Positions 11,009-19,277 of a stretch of DNA of 64,000 nucleotides are shown piece by piece. The position numbers and the translations under genes are program-made. The notes beneath the pieces are model-generated. The model saw only the letters and a program-made list of their open reading frames with translations, was not told the origin of the DNA and did no database searches. Numbering within the stretch: position 1 is the first letter of the stretch; every line of letters begins with the position of its first letter. The DNA comes from Xenorhabdus nematophila ATCC 19061 (lineage in GTDB: Bacteria > Pseudomonadota > Gammaproteobacteria > Enterobacterales > Enterobacteriaceae): the NCBI RefSeq assembly GCF_000252955.1, contig NC_014228.1, positions 4,000,701 to 4,064,700 of the forward strand. The letters are read 5' to 3'.

Positions 11009-11704
11009 ATGATAACAAGAGCAGCAAACCAATGTGGAAAAGCCGATTATGGTTGGTTACAGGCTCGCTATACTTTTTCATTCGGCCACTATTTTGACCC
11101 CAATTTTTTAAAATACTGCTCGTTACGGGTGCTTAATCAGGAAGTTCTGGCACCAAAAGCTGAATTTCAGCCCAAATCTTATCCTCATGTCGATATCTTA
11201 AATATTATCCTACAAGGCGAAGCCCAATACCGCGACAGTGAGGGAAATTATATCCACGCCAAACAGGGTGATTGTTTGCTGTTTTCTGCTCGTCAGGGCA
11301 TTAGCTACAGTGAACTTAATCCCAGTGACAAAATACCGCTGACCCGGCTGCAACTCTGGCTCCATGCCTGCCCTCAACAAGAACCCCTACCATTACAGCG
11401 CAAGCGCTTGTCAGGTCAGCCGTTAACATTGCTGGCTTCTCCCACATCAGAAAACACGAGTATGCGTCTCCGCCAACAAGTGTGGATAAACTATTTTGTG
11501 GTCAATCCCCAAGAAAACCGAACTTTGCCTTTAAGAAACAAAGATGCCTATCTGCAATCCATCAGTGGTAATGCAAAGATTACTAGCAAGGCAAACAATG
11601 TTGTCATTCAATGTGGGGATGGTGTGTTTATTCAGGAAGAACAAGAAGTGATGTTGCAAGCAGATACCCTGTTCCGGGGGTTGTTAATTGATTTGGCCGA
11701 GTGA
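11009..11704 (+). CDS. yhaK: Pirin-family protein YhaK
   Basis: A bicupin of the pirin family, 231 residues (E. coli 233). The conserved blocks are ADYGWLQARYTFSFGHYFDP, RVLNQEVLAPKAEFQPKSYP and LNIILQGEAQYRDSEGN. YhaK lacks some of the classical pirin metal ligands and has been proposed as a redox or nitrosative-stress sensor. I prefer the second ATG of an ATG-ATG pair by alignment with E. coli; the first starts at 11006. It is divergent from yhaJ, as in E. coli, and a regulatory link is plausible. Confidence 0.93.
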   Translation: MITRAANQCGKADYGWLQARYTFSFGHYFDPNFLKYCSLRVLNQEVLAPKAEFQPKSYPHVDILNIILQGEAQYRDSEGNYIHAKQGDCLLFSARQGISYSELNPSDKIPLTRLQLWLHACPQQEPLPLQRKRLSGQPLTLLASPTSENTSMRLRQQVWINYFVVNPQENRTLPLRNKDAYLQSISGNAKITSKANNVVIQCGDGVFIQEEQEVMLQADTLFRGLLIDLAE

Positions 11705-11749
11705 TTTTTCTGGTTTGAATTTATCCTGCCAAGACAAGAATAAGAAAAG

Positions 11750-11784
11750 AAAAAAGCCCTACAGTGCATTTGCGCTATAGGGCT
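11750..11784 (-). terminator. Terminator of rnpB
   Basis: Read on the - strand, AGCCCTA pairs with TAGGGCT and is followed by a T-run. It lies just past the 3' end of the RNase P RNA. Confidence 0.85.
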
Positions 11785-11788
11785 AAAT

Positions 11789-12177
<389 letters not shown>

Positions 12178-12256
12178 GCGCGGATTATAAGGGGTTTACT
12201 ATCCGATGTATAGGAGTTTTCACTCGTTGTCTTTAATTACTCAAGACTGGCTTTGA

Positions 12257-13120
12257 TTAAGCCTCTTGCTCAAGAGCATAACGATACAGTGCATTTTTTT
12301 TCACGCCGTGGATTTCGGCCGCCAGTGCCGCAGCCTTTTTCAATGGCAGCTCCTTTTGCAGCAATGCCAATGTCCGCAACGCATCGGGAGGCAGGCTGTT
12401 TTCTGCGGGTTGACGATAACCTTCCACAATCAGCACCATTTCTCCGCGGCGGCGGGTTTCATCTTCTTTTATCCATGCCAGAAGCTCCCCTACCGGCATT
12501 CCTTGGATCGATTCCCATGTTTTAGTCAGTTCACGTGCCAGCACAACGTAACGATCTGCTCCCCAGACTTCGACAATATCTTCTAAACTGTCCAACAAAC
12601 GATGTGTCGATTCGTAGAAGATAAGCGTTCTCGGTTCCTGCGCTAATTCCCGTAGTGTATCCTGACGTCCTTTACTTTTGGCTGGCAGGAAACCTTCATA
12701 GCAAAAACGATCGGAAGGCAGACCCGCAGCAGACAGCGCTGTAATCGCAGCACAGGGACCCGGCAACGGAACGACATTAATCCCGGCTTCCCGGCAACGA
12801 CGGACAAGGTGGTAGCCCGGATCGTTGATCAAAGGTGTACCTGCATCAGACACTAATGCGATGCTAATCCCTTGTTCCAGTTTTGCGATCAATTGATCTG
12901 CTTTCTGCTGTTCATTATGATCATGAAGTGCGAACATGCGCGCATTAATGGCAAAATGTTGAAGCAACAAGCCAGTGTGTCGCGTATCTTCGGCTGCAAT
13001 CAGATCGACATGTTTAAGAACTTCAAGAGCACGCTGGGTAATATCCCCAAGATTTCCAATAGGGGTTGGCACAACATACAGCGTGGATGTCGTAACCACT
13101 GCTCGATTGGTTTGATTCAT
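12257..13120 (-). CDS. rsmI: 16S rRNA (cytidine1402-2'-O)-methyltransferase RsmI
   Basis: A protein of 287 residues (E. coli 286) of the SAM-dependent tetrapyrrole-methylase fold. It methylates the ribose of C1402 in the 30S decoding centre. Characteristic blocks are [57 protein letters not shown] and [20 protein letters not shown]. It is divergent from lpoA, with 63 bp between the two starts, as in other Enterobacterales. Confidence 0.97.
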   Translation of the reverse strand: MNQTNRAVVTTSTLYVVPTPIGNLGDITQRALEVLKHVDLIAAEDTRHTGLLLQHFAINARMFALHDHNEQQKADQLIAKLEQGISIALVSDAGTPLINDPGYHLVRRCREAGINVVPLPGPCAAITALSAAGLPSDRFCYEGFLPAKSKGRQDTLRELAQEPRTLIFYESTHRLLDSLEDIVEVWGADRYVVLARELTKTWESIQGMPVGELLAWIKEDETRRRGEMVLIVEGYRQPAENSLPPDALRTLALLQKELPLKKAAALAAEIHGVKKNALYRYALEQEA

Positions 13121-13183
13121 TGTTTCATCCGAATGACCGATTTAAAATTGAGCATCATTGAAAAAAACATCACTGGATACAGT

Positions 13184-15064
13184 ATGCTTCCCTCAATTTT
13201 TGTGCGTTTCAAAACTGGTTTAGTCTATACAGCATTGCTGTCGACTATGATTATTGCAGGGTGTACCATGCCCGCAAAGCAAGGGCAACCAACTTCTCCG
13301 CCTCAGGACAATCGCAGCGCAGAGATTAACCGCTATCAGGCCATTATTGACGCAGCCCATTTCCAACCATCACTGGATGTTATCCGCGCTTACATTGCGT
13401 TAGAACACCATTTGTCCCAAACACCAGATGCAACAAAAAACCAGGCAATATATGACACCGAGCACCAGAGAAACATTGATGAAACCTGGGAGGCACTGAC
13501 CCATCTGTCCTCTCAGCAACTCAGCGAATTAGTGATTAACGCCAATGAATATACGTTGCAGGGCTGGCTCGATTTACTCAGTGCTTATCAGAGCAATAAG
13601 CAAGATCCCGATAAACTGCGTGCTGCCATCAGTGACTGGAAAATTCGTTATTCCGGCAACCCTGCGGCACAGAGTTTACCGACTATGCTACAACAGACTA
13701 TGCTGCAACAAATGCTGCAAAAAACGGAAGGTGGTCATGCCACAATCGGCCTATTCTTGCCTTTAAGCGGTCAGGCCAAAGTGTTCGGCGAGGCTATCCG
13801 TCAAGGTTTCCTTGATGCACAACAAGGGTTGCCAAAACCATCATTGCCAGTGAATGTCGCCGATTCAAGTGTGACTCCGGCTCCAAATGTAACTTCACCA
13901 GAGGATAACGGATCATCTGATAATGCCGATTCATCCAATGCTGCTGATGTTGCCTCCCCCGCGATCAATGACACTTCCGCCAATAATCAGGCCATAAAAG
14001 TCTATGATACCAACAGCCAGCCACTCACCAGTTTGCTGACACAAGCTGAACAAGACGGTGTCACATTGGTGGTCGGGCCGTTGCTGAAACCCAATGTGGA
14101 ACAACTGGCCCAAGTGGAAACTCCGCTGAATATTCTGGCGCTCAATGAACTGGATGCCCCGCGGACACAGCCGAATATTTGCTATTTTTCATTGTCTCCA
14201 GAAGATGAAGCCGAAAATGCCGCCATCCATCTCTGGCAACAGCAGAAGCGCAATCCACTGATCTTAATCCCCCGGACTGACTTGGGTTCCCGCGTCGCAA
14301 AAGCCTTTGCAGAAGAGTGGCAGAAGTTGGGAGGGCAAACCGTATTGCAGCAAACCTTCGGGACTCCGGCTGAAATGAGGCAATCCATGAACCGTGGTGT
14401 CGGTATCCGTCTGTCCGGTACGCCAGTCCTTGTCAGCACCGTTATGCCCGAATCTGTGGCTCAGACCAGTGTGAATGCACCCGTCGTTTCCACAAACTCA
14501 GCCAATGGCCCTGTAGATGCCGTTTATATCATCGCGACGGCAGATGAGCTGGCAATCATCAAGCCAATGATCGATATGGCAATCAGCTCTCGTCAAAAAC
14601 CGGCTTTGTATACCAATTCACGCAGTAATAAATCAGGCTTGGGTCCAGATTTCCGTTTAGAGATGGATGGAATACAATTTAGTGATATTCCGTTATTAAC
14701 CGGTACAAATGCACCATTGATGCAGCAAGCTGCCAAAAAATTTGCCAATGACTACTCTCTGATGCGCCTTTATGCAATGGGAATCGATGCGTGGTCACTC
14801 GCTAATCAGTTTACGCAAATGCAGCAAGATACAGGATTTCATCTGGACGGTGTATCAGGGGCGCTTTCAGTCTCAGATAATTGTACCGTAATACGCCAAT
14901 TACCCTGGATGCAGTTCAATAAAGGGCGCATTACTCTCGAAAATCGCGCCAGTGATGCTGATAATACGGGAATGACCGAGACTGCGGACAGTCAGAATAA
15001 TCCCAATAGCTCGAATGATTCAGACGATGTGAATCATTCTGATCAAAATAATGCTGCACAATAA
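13184..15064 (+). CDS. lpoA: Outer-membrane lipoprotein LpoA, activator of PBP1A
   Basis: LpoA spans the periplasm and activates the peptidoglycan synthase PBP1A. The protein is 626 residues, somewhat shorter than the 678 of E. coli. It has a lipoprotein signal peptide (ALLSTMIIAGC), a helical TPR-like N-terminal half, and a C-terminal half with a periplasmic-binding-protein fold (GHATIGLFLPLSGQAKVFGE, TLVVGPLLKP). Between them is a Ser/Asp/Asn-rich linker at about residues 220-270. The C-terminus is again Asn/Ser/Asp-rich and disordered. The start is the ATG that gives this signal peptide; the frame stays open further upstream inside rsmI, which I reject. The last 14 bases overlap yraN. Confidence 0.95.
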   Translation: MLPSIFVRFKTGLVYTALLSTMIIAGCTMPAKQGQPTSPPQDNRSAEINRYQAIIDAAHFQPSLDVIRAYIALEHHLSQTPDATKNQAIYDTEHQRNIDETWEALTHLSSQQLSELVINANEYTLQGWLDLLSAYQSNKQDPDKLRAAISDWKIRYSGNPAAQSLPTMLQQTMLQQMLQKTEGGHATIGLFLPLSGQAKVFGEAIRQGFLDAQQGLPKPSLPVNVADSSVTPAPNVTSPEDNGSSDNADSSNAADVASPAINDTSANNQAIKVYDTNSQPLTSLLTQAEQDGVTLVVGPLLKPNVEQLAQVETPLNILALNELDAPRTQPNICYFSLSPEDEAENAAIHLWQQQKRNPLILIPRTDLGSRVAKAFAEEWQKLGGQTVLQQTFGTPAEMRQSMNRGVGIRLSGTPVLVSTVMPESVAQTSVNAPVVSTNSANGPVDAVYIIATADELAIIKPMIDMAISSRQKPALYTNSRSNKSGLGPDFRLEMDGIQFSDIPLLTGTNAPLMQQAAKKFANDYSLMRLYAMGIDAWSLANQFTQMQQDTGFHLDGVSGALSVSDNCTVIRQLPWMQFNKGRITLENRASDADNTGMTETADSQNNPNSSNDSDDVNHSDQNNAAQ

Positions 15065-15443
15065 GCATCACAAAACAAGCAATAGCTATGCGCTGGGACG
15101 ACAGTACGAACATCAGGCCAGGCAATTTCTGCAACAACAGGGACTTACCTTTGTTGCAGAAAATGTGAAAATGCGTGGCGGAGAAATCGACCTCATCATG
15201 CGAGATAAACACACATGGGTGTTTGTTGAAGTCCGGTTTCGCCAGAGCGCACAATATGGTGAAGCTATTGCTACAATTACCCAAAGCAAACGTAGAAAGC
15301 TATTGCATACTGCGGCGGTTTGGCTGAACCAACGCAACGAATGTCTGGAAACTGCACCTTGCCGCTTTGATATTTGCGCAATAACAGGTCAGAAATTTGA
15401 ATGGCTGAAAAATGCCTTTACCCTGAATGAGAGCCTATTTTAA
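15051..15443 (+). CDS. yraN: YraN family endonuclease-like protein (UPF0102)
   Basis: A protein of 130 residues (E. coli 131) with the restriction-endonuclease-like UPF0102 fold. The nuclease-type acidic core GGEIDLIMRD...WVFVEVRFR, with spaced Asp, Glu and the VEVR strand, is intact. No confirmed cellular function is known; relatives in other bacteria have been linked to DNA uptake or repair. The ATG overlaps the end of lpoA, which argues for translational coupling. Confidence 0.93.
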   Translation: MLHNKHHKTSNSYALGRQYEHQARQFLQQQGLTFVAENVKMRGGEIDLIMRDKHTWVFVEVRFRQSAQYGEAIATITQSKRRKLLHTAAVWLNQRNECLETAPCRFDICAITGQKFEWLKNAFTLNESLF

Positions 15444-15494
15444 TGGGTTCTCAATTTGCTCTCTAAATAGACTCCAATATACATAGGTCATAAC

Positions 15495-16085
15495 GTGCTG
15501 GATAGAATTAAAGTCTGCTTTACAGAAAGTATTCAAACTCAGATCGCAGCAGCAGAAGCATTACCCGACGCAATATCACGCGCCGCAATGATGTTGGTTC
15601 AATCACTGCTGAACGGCAATAAAATTCTTTGTTGTGGTAACGGCGGCTCAGCCGCAACTGCACAGCGTTTTGCCGCCAGCATGATAAATCGTTTTGAAAC
15701 AGAACGGCCAAGTCTGCCAGCGTTGTCTCTGAATACTGATAATGTAGTGATCACGGCCATCACCAGCAGTAAACAACCTGACGAAATCTACGCCAAGCAA
15801 GTCAGGGCGTTGGGACATACCGGAGACGTCCTGCTCGCCATTTCTACCCATGGTAACAGCCGGGATATCATTAAAGCGGTAGAAGCTGCTGTTACACGTG
15901 ATATGACGATTGTTGCGCTGACAGGTTATGATGGCGGTGAACTTGCGGGGTTATTGGGGCCTCAGGACGTTGAAATTCGAATCCCTTCACATCACAGTGT
16001 CAGAGTTCAGGAAGTTCATATGTTGACGATCAATTGCCTGTGCGACCTCATCGACAACACGTTATTTCCTCATCAGGATGAATAA
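15495..16085 (+). CDS. diaA: DnaA initiator-associating protein DiaA
   Basis: A protein of 196 residues, identical in length to E. coli DiaA. It is a SIS-domain phosphosugar-isomerase fold that forms a tetramer and binds several DnaA molecules at oriC to promote initiation. The SIS blocks [20 protein letters not shown] and [20 protein letters not shown] are visible. The start is a GTG, conserved in related genomes. It lies between yraN and dolP in the usual order. Confidence 0.96.
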   Translation: MLDRIKVCFTESIQTQIAAAEALPDAISRAAMMLVQSLLNGNKILCCGNGGSAATAQRFAASMINRFETERPSLPALSLNTDNVVITAITSSKQPDEIYAKQVRALGHTGDVLLAISTHGNSRDIIKAVEAAVTRDMTIVALTGYDGGELAGLLGPQDVEIRIPSHHSVRVQEVHMLTINCLCDLIDNTLFPHQDE

Positions 16086-16096
16086 GGAGCCCAATC

Positions 16097-16672
16097 ATGC
16101 GGTTATTTTCTCTATTATTGATATGTTTTAGTGCGATGTTATTACAAGGATGTATTGGTGCCGCTGTTGTGGGTTCGGCCGCAATTGCGACAAAAGCGGG
16201 TTCAGATCCGCGAACGGTTGGGCAACAAGTTGACGATACAACTCTGGAAGCACGGATCAGCACAGCCATCAGCAAGGATCCACAAATTAAGGCACAAGCT
16301 CGTGTAGTCACAACGGTATACCAAGGTAAAGTGCTGTTAACCGGGCAAAGCCCAAATATGGCTCTGGCTGATAAAGCAAAACAAATTGCCTCAAACGTTG
16401 AAGGAACGGATACCGTGTATAACGAGATCCGCCAAGGCAATCCTGTTTCACTGGGAACAGCTTCCTCAGACACTTGGCTGACCACCAAAGTTCGCTCCAA
16501 GATTTTAAGCAGTGATACCGTTAAATCATCCAGCATCAAAGTGGTAACAGAAGATGGTGAGGTATTTTTATTTGGTATCGTGACTAAAGAAGAAGGCGCC
16601 GCCGCGGCAAAAATTGCCAGCGAAACCAGTGGCGTTAAACGGGTCACCACCGCATTTACCTATCTCAACTGA
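16097..16672 (+). CDS. dolP: Outer-membrane lipoprotein DolP (YraP), dual BON domains
   Basis: A protein of 191 residues, the same length as in E. coli. A lipoprotein signal (SAMLLQGC) is followed by two BON domains: TTLEARISTAISKDPQIKAQ with VYQGKVLLTGQSPN, and TWLTTKVRSKILSSDTVKSS with EDGEVFLFGIV. DolP binds anionic phospholipids at the division site and supports outer-membrane integrity and BAM function. In E. coli it is controlled by sigma-E; no promoter for it was assigned here. It ends in the terminator at 16697. Confidence 0.96.
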   Translation: MRLFSLLLICFSAMLLQGCIGAAVVGSAAIATKAGSDPRTVGQQVDDTTLEARISTAISKDPQIKAQARVVTTVYQGKVLLTGQSPNMALADKAKQIASNVEGTDTVYNEIRQGNPVSLGTASSDTWLTTKVRSKILSSDTVKSSSIKVVTEDGEVFLFGIVTKEEGAAAAKIASETSGVKRVTTAFTYLN

Positions 16673-16696
16673 CTATCTCAACTGAAAATCATCAAG

Positions 16697-16722
16697 GCGG
16701 CACGACTCCATGCCGCTTTTTT
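16697..16722 (+). terminator. Terminator after dolP
   Basis: The stem GCGGCA pairs with TGCCGC over an 8-base loop and is followed by a T-run. It closes the lpoA-dolP cluster. Confidence 0.8.
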
Positions 16723-16777
16723 ATTTGCTGCTCTTAAGACTTCCCCTAAAGCGTTTGGATATTCTGAAAACCGTGTT

Positions 16778-17329
16778 GTGAACTATAAACCAATTGTTCG
16801 TCACAGTGAGCGACTTCCATATAACAGGTGGGAGTTTAAGTTCGTTACTCCAAAATATTTTTACGCCAGCATCAACTTTGTCCAATTTTGGGATGAAGAT
16901 GACTACGTTGTACAAAAATTTATGCCTGACGGTGCCAATTCAGACTATGACAGCGTGGACAGTTGGGATCAAAAAGCGGGGGGATTTAGCAGTGCCGTTA
17001 AAAATCACGGAGAAGCCCTGCCTCAAGCATTAATGGTTTGTTGGGATTCGGTAATTGATAAAAAAACCTACCAGACAAAATTTATTTTTACCCCTGAAGT
17101 GAGAAAGCTGATGAGGGAGCCAGCCATCTATCCCGGCTATGAAAAACAGCCACCTGATTACCGAAATACGATATTCATTGGTTTGGCACCGGGGGGAGCT
17201 GCCCGTGCTTGGTTACGCGGCATTAATAAAAACAACGGCGATAATATCCTGATCTCTACAGGTGAATCGGTTTCCGGCGATAAGATGACTGTGTGTCAGG
17301 GAAAAACCTATCCCTATGGTGAATGGTGA
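16778..17329 (+). CDS. DUF2931-like protein, apparently lacking its signal peptide
   Basis: A protein of 183 residues resembling DUF2931: RWEFKFVTPKYFYASINFVQ near the N-terminus, VCWDSVIDKKTYQTKFIFTP in the middle and APGGAARAWLRG near the end. DUF2931 proteins are usually lipoproteins of unknown function with an N-terminal signal. Here the only start is a GTG with no visible ribosome-binding site, and no hydrophobic leader or lipobox precedes the domain. The frame stays open upstream through the dolP terminator, but that stretch does not encode a leader. The gene is probably truncated or decayed. Its 3' end overlaps a PAAR gene by 14 bases, suggesting the two formed a unit. Confidence 0.6.
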   Translation: MNYKPIVRHSERLPYNRWEFKFVTPKYFYASINFVQFWDEDDYVVQKFMPDGANSDYDSVDSWDQKAGGFSSAVKNHGEALPQALMVCWDSVIDKKTYQTKFIFTPEVRKLMREPAIYPGYEKQPPDYRNTIFIGLAPGGAARAWLRGINKNNGDNILISTGESVSGDKMTVCQGKTYPYGEW

Positions 17330-17561
17330 TGCCACCGATCACGGAGGCAAGGTGATCACCGCCATTGGTGGTTATACCTATCAGGGCGTGCTGGTTGTCG
17401 GTGAAGGCGATTGGGTCACTTGCCCGAAATGCGAGGGAACGTATCCGATTATCGAAGGAAGTGAATAGTTGAAGTCACAGGGTACGCCTATTGCGCTGGA
17501 AGGTATGCAAACAGCCTGTGGCGCAAAGCTGATTGCCAGCCAGAAAGATTTTCTGGCTTAA
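17316..17561 (+). pseudogene. PAAR-domain protein interrupted by an in-frame amber codon
   Basis: Read from the ATG at 17316 the frame gives MVNGDATDHGGKVITAIGG, then YQGVLVVGEGDWVTCPKCEG and TYPIIEGSE. It then meets TAG at 17466 and continues in frame as LKSQGTPIALEGMQTACGAK and LIASQKDFLA to TAA at 17559. This is the layout of small PAAR proteins that cap type VI secretion spikes, including TDHGG, CPKCEG and the late TACGAKLIAS block. The amber codon removes the last third. About 81 codons in all. It overlaps the end of the DUF2931 gene. Either a pseudogene or a suppressible stop. No other T6SS gene is in view. Confidence 0.7.
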
Positions 17562-17563
17562 AT

Positions 17564-17600
17564 CGGAAAAAAATATCCGCCCTATTTTCTATAAGGCGGA
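17564..17600 (-). terminator. Terminator of elbB-mtgA
   Basis: Read on the - strand, TCCGCC pairs with GGCGGA and is followed by TATTTTTTT. It lies 45 bp after the mtgA stop codon. Confidence 0.75.
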
Positions 17601-17644
17601 GAAACACAAATTGAGTGTGGCAGTATCGTAGGGAGAAGAAAGGG

Positions 17645-18385
17645 CTATCGCTCCTCCCATCGCAAATCATTTTGCTTTAAATAATTCTCCCCTCCCAGCA
17701 ACTGCATTTGTCGCAAAATCCATTTCTGACGTTGCAGCACATAAGCAGAAGGCGCATTCACTTTATAGCGATGGGGATTCGGCAATACCGCAGCGAGCAA
17801 TGCCGCTTCAGAAGCGCTCAATCGTCTGGCTGATTTGCCAAAGTACTGCTGGGCAGCTTCTTCCACCCCAAAAATACCATTACCAAACTCAGCAATATTG
17901 AGATAAACCGTTAAAATGCGTTTCTTTGACCACAATAATTCCAGTATGGTGGTCATTCCCGCTTCCAAGCCTTTTCTGACCCAGCTACGTCCTTCCCATA
18001 GAAATAAATTCTTGGCTGTCTGCTGAGAAATCGTCGACGCACCCCGTATTCGATTCTGATATTTTTTATTATGTGCCATAGCAGTTTCGATAGCATCAAA
18101 ATCAATTCCCCAATGTTTTGGGAATTTTTGATCCTCAGCGGCAATAACCGCTAATGCCATATGCGGTGAAATTTGAGTCTGATTTACCCATGTGGCATGA
18201 GAAACATAAGATAAATTAAACGAAATTAAGGCACTTATTTGTCGCTCTATCATCATCATGGAAAATGGCACCGGCAGAAATGAAAACGCGATTACAGCAA
18301 CAAACCACAGAACTGTGATCAACAATACAATTCTTTTCAACCAGTGCCATAATATCAAAAAAGGATTTATCATCCGATTACTCAA
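17645..18385 (-). CDS. mtgA: Monofunctional peptidoglycan transglycosylase MtgA
   Basis: A protein of 246 residues (E. coli 242). One N-terminal membrane helix is followed by a GT51 glycosyltransferase domain that polymerises lipid II into glycan strands. Family motifs are present: [20 protein letters not shown] with its catalytic Glu, [40 protein letters not shown] and [20 protein letters not shown]. It overlaps the end of elbB by 8 bases and is probably translated from the same message, as in related bacteria. Confidence 0.96.
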   Translation of the reverse strand: MSNRMINPFLILWHWLKRIVLLITVLWFVAVIAFSFLPVPFSMMMIERQISALISFNLSYVSHATWVNQTQISPHMALAVIAAEDQKFPKHWGIDFDAIETAMAHNKKYQNRIRGASTISQQTAKNLFLWEGRSWVRKGLEAGMTTILELLWSKKRILTVYLNIAEFGNGIFGVEEAAQQYFGKSARRLSASEAALLAAVLPNPHRYKVNAPSAYVLQRQKWILRQMQLLGGENYLKQNDLRWEER

Positions 18386-19031
18386 TCATTTCCAATATTT
18401 TCTTAATAAGCTTATCAATGCCTTTTTCTGCCTGAGATAAGGACTCCGCCAGCATATAGGCTGGTGTTGTTACAATTTTGTTTTCAAAATCAACGACAAT
18501 ATCATCAACTGGACATTCTACGTGTATACCTCCCATTTGTGCTATTTGGGCAGCCGTTTCCGGATCATTACCGATAGTGACTTTTATCGGTTTGCCTAAC
18601 ATTTTGGGTACCATCACCGGAGAAATACACATAAATCCCATCGGCTTGCCTTGTTGATGCATGGCCTGCACAACACTTAATAATTCTTTATTTATTGTGC
18701 AATCTGATCCTTTAAAAGCGAAATTGCATAAATGCTTGGCAGCACCAAACCCGCCAGGAATAATCAACGCATCTAACGCATTGACATCAACTTCAGATAA
18801 AGGCTGTATATTTCCACGTGTTATACGAGCAGATTCTTCCATTATGTTGCGGGTTTCTGATTTCTCTTCCCCATTAAGATGATTAATTACATGATGTTGT
18901 AAAGCATCTGGCGAAAAAAAAGACACTTTAGCCCCAAAGCGGCTTAAAGAGAGCATAGTCAGAACTGATTCGTGAATTTCACTTCCATCGTATACTCCGC
19001 AACCACTTAATATAATGGCAACAGATTTCAT
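18378..19031 (-). CDS. elbB: Glyoxalase ElbB (DJ-1/PfpI superfamily)
   Basis: A protein of 217 residues, the E. coli length. It belongs to the DJ-1/PfpI class I amidotransferase-like superfamily. The [20 protein letters not shown] start, [20 protein letters not shown] and the nucleophile elbow [14 protein letters not shown], with its conserved Cys, are intact. Glyoxalase activity has been reported for the E. coli protein, and older literature linked it to isoprenoid synthesis. The ATG at 19031 is chosen by alignment; a start 4 codons upstream is possible. It is followed by mtgA. Confidence 0.95.
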   Translation of the reverse strand: MKSVAIILSGCGVYDGSEIHESVLTMLSLSRFGAKVSFFSPDALQHHVINHLNGEEKSETRNIMEESARITRGNIQPLSEVDVNALDALIIPGGFGAAKHLCNFAFKGSDCTINKELLSVVQAMHQQGKPMGFMCISPVMVPKMLGKPIKVTIGNDPETAAQIAQMGGIHVECPVDDIVVDFENKIVTTPAYMLAESLSQAEKGIDKLIKKILEMIE

Positions 19032-19149
19032 ATTTCTCTCCATTTGTAGTAGATTAATGCTTAACCCCTTAGAGGGTTAAACACCAATCTTCATCACAGA
19101 TTTTAATGAATCTTGTAACAAAAAATCTTATCTTTGCTATGTTGGTACC

Positions 19150-19277
19150 TGTGTTCTGTGTAGAAGAATTTTTTAACGACTCGCACCGAAAACAAATCTT
19201 AGATAAGCGGGTAAACAAGTTTCCCTGGTGTTGGCGCAGTATTCGCGCACCCCAACTTCGGTTGGGGTTATTTTTTT
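19150..19277 (+). ncRNA. arcZ: Hfq-dependent small RNA ArcZ
   Basis: The 3' half, from TTTCCCTGGTGTTGGCGCAG through TATTCGCGCACCCC, is essentially identical to the processed part of E. coli ArcZ, which pairs with targets such as rpoS. It ends in the terminator stem CCCCAAC-TTCG-GTTGGGG followed by a T-run. The location between elbB and arcB is also conserved. A probable promoter lies upstream: extended -10 TGCTATGTT at 19135-19143 with GTAACA or TTGTAA in the -35 region, giving a start near 19150. The 5' end is therefore approximate and the 5' half diverges from E. coli. The terminator overlaps the last codons of arcB on the opposite strand. In Xenorhabdus and Photorhabdus ArcZ is reported to control specialised-metabolite production. 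Confidence 0.93.

Noticed and set aside
12872..13183. A 104-codon upstream extension of lpoA
   Set aside because: It lies inside rsmI on the opposite strand. LpoA needs its lipoprotein signal peptide, which begins at 13184.
16048..16650. A 200-codon frame on the - strand
   Set aside because: It is antisense to dolP. The low-complexity residues mirror the codons of the BON domains.
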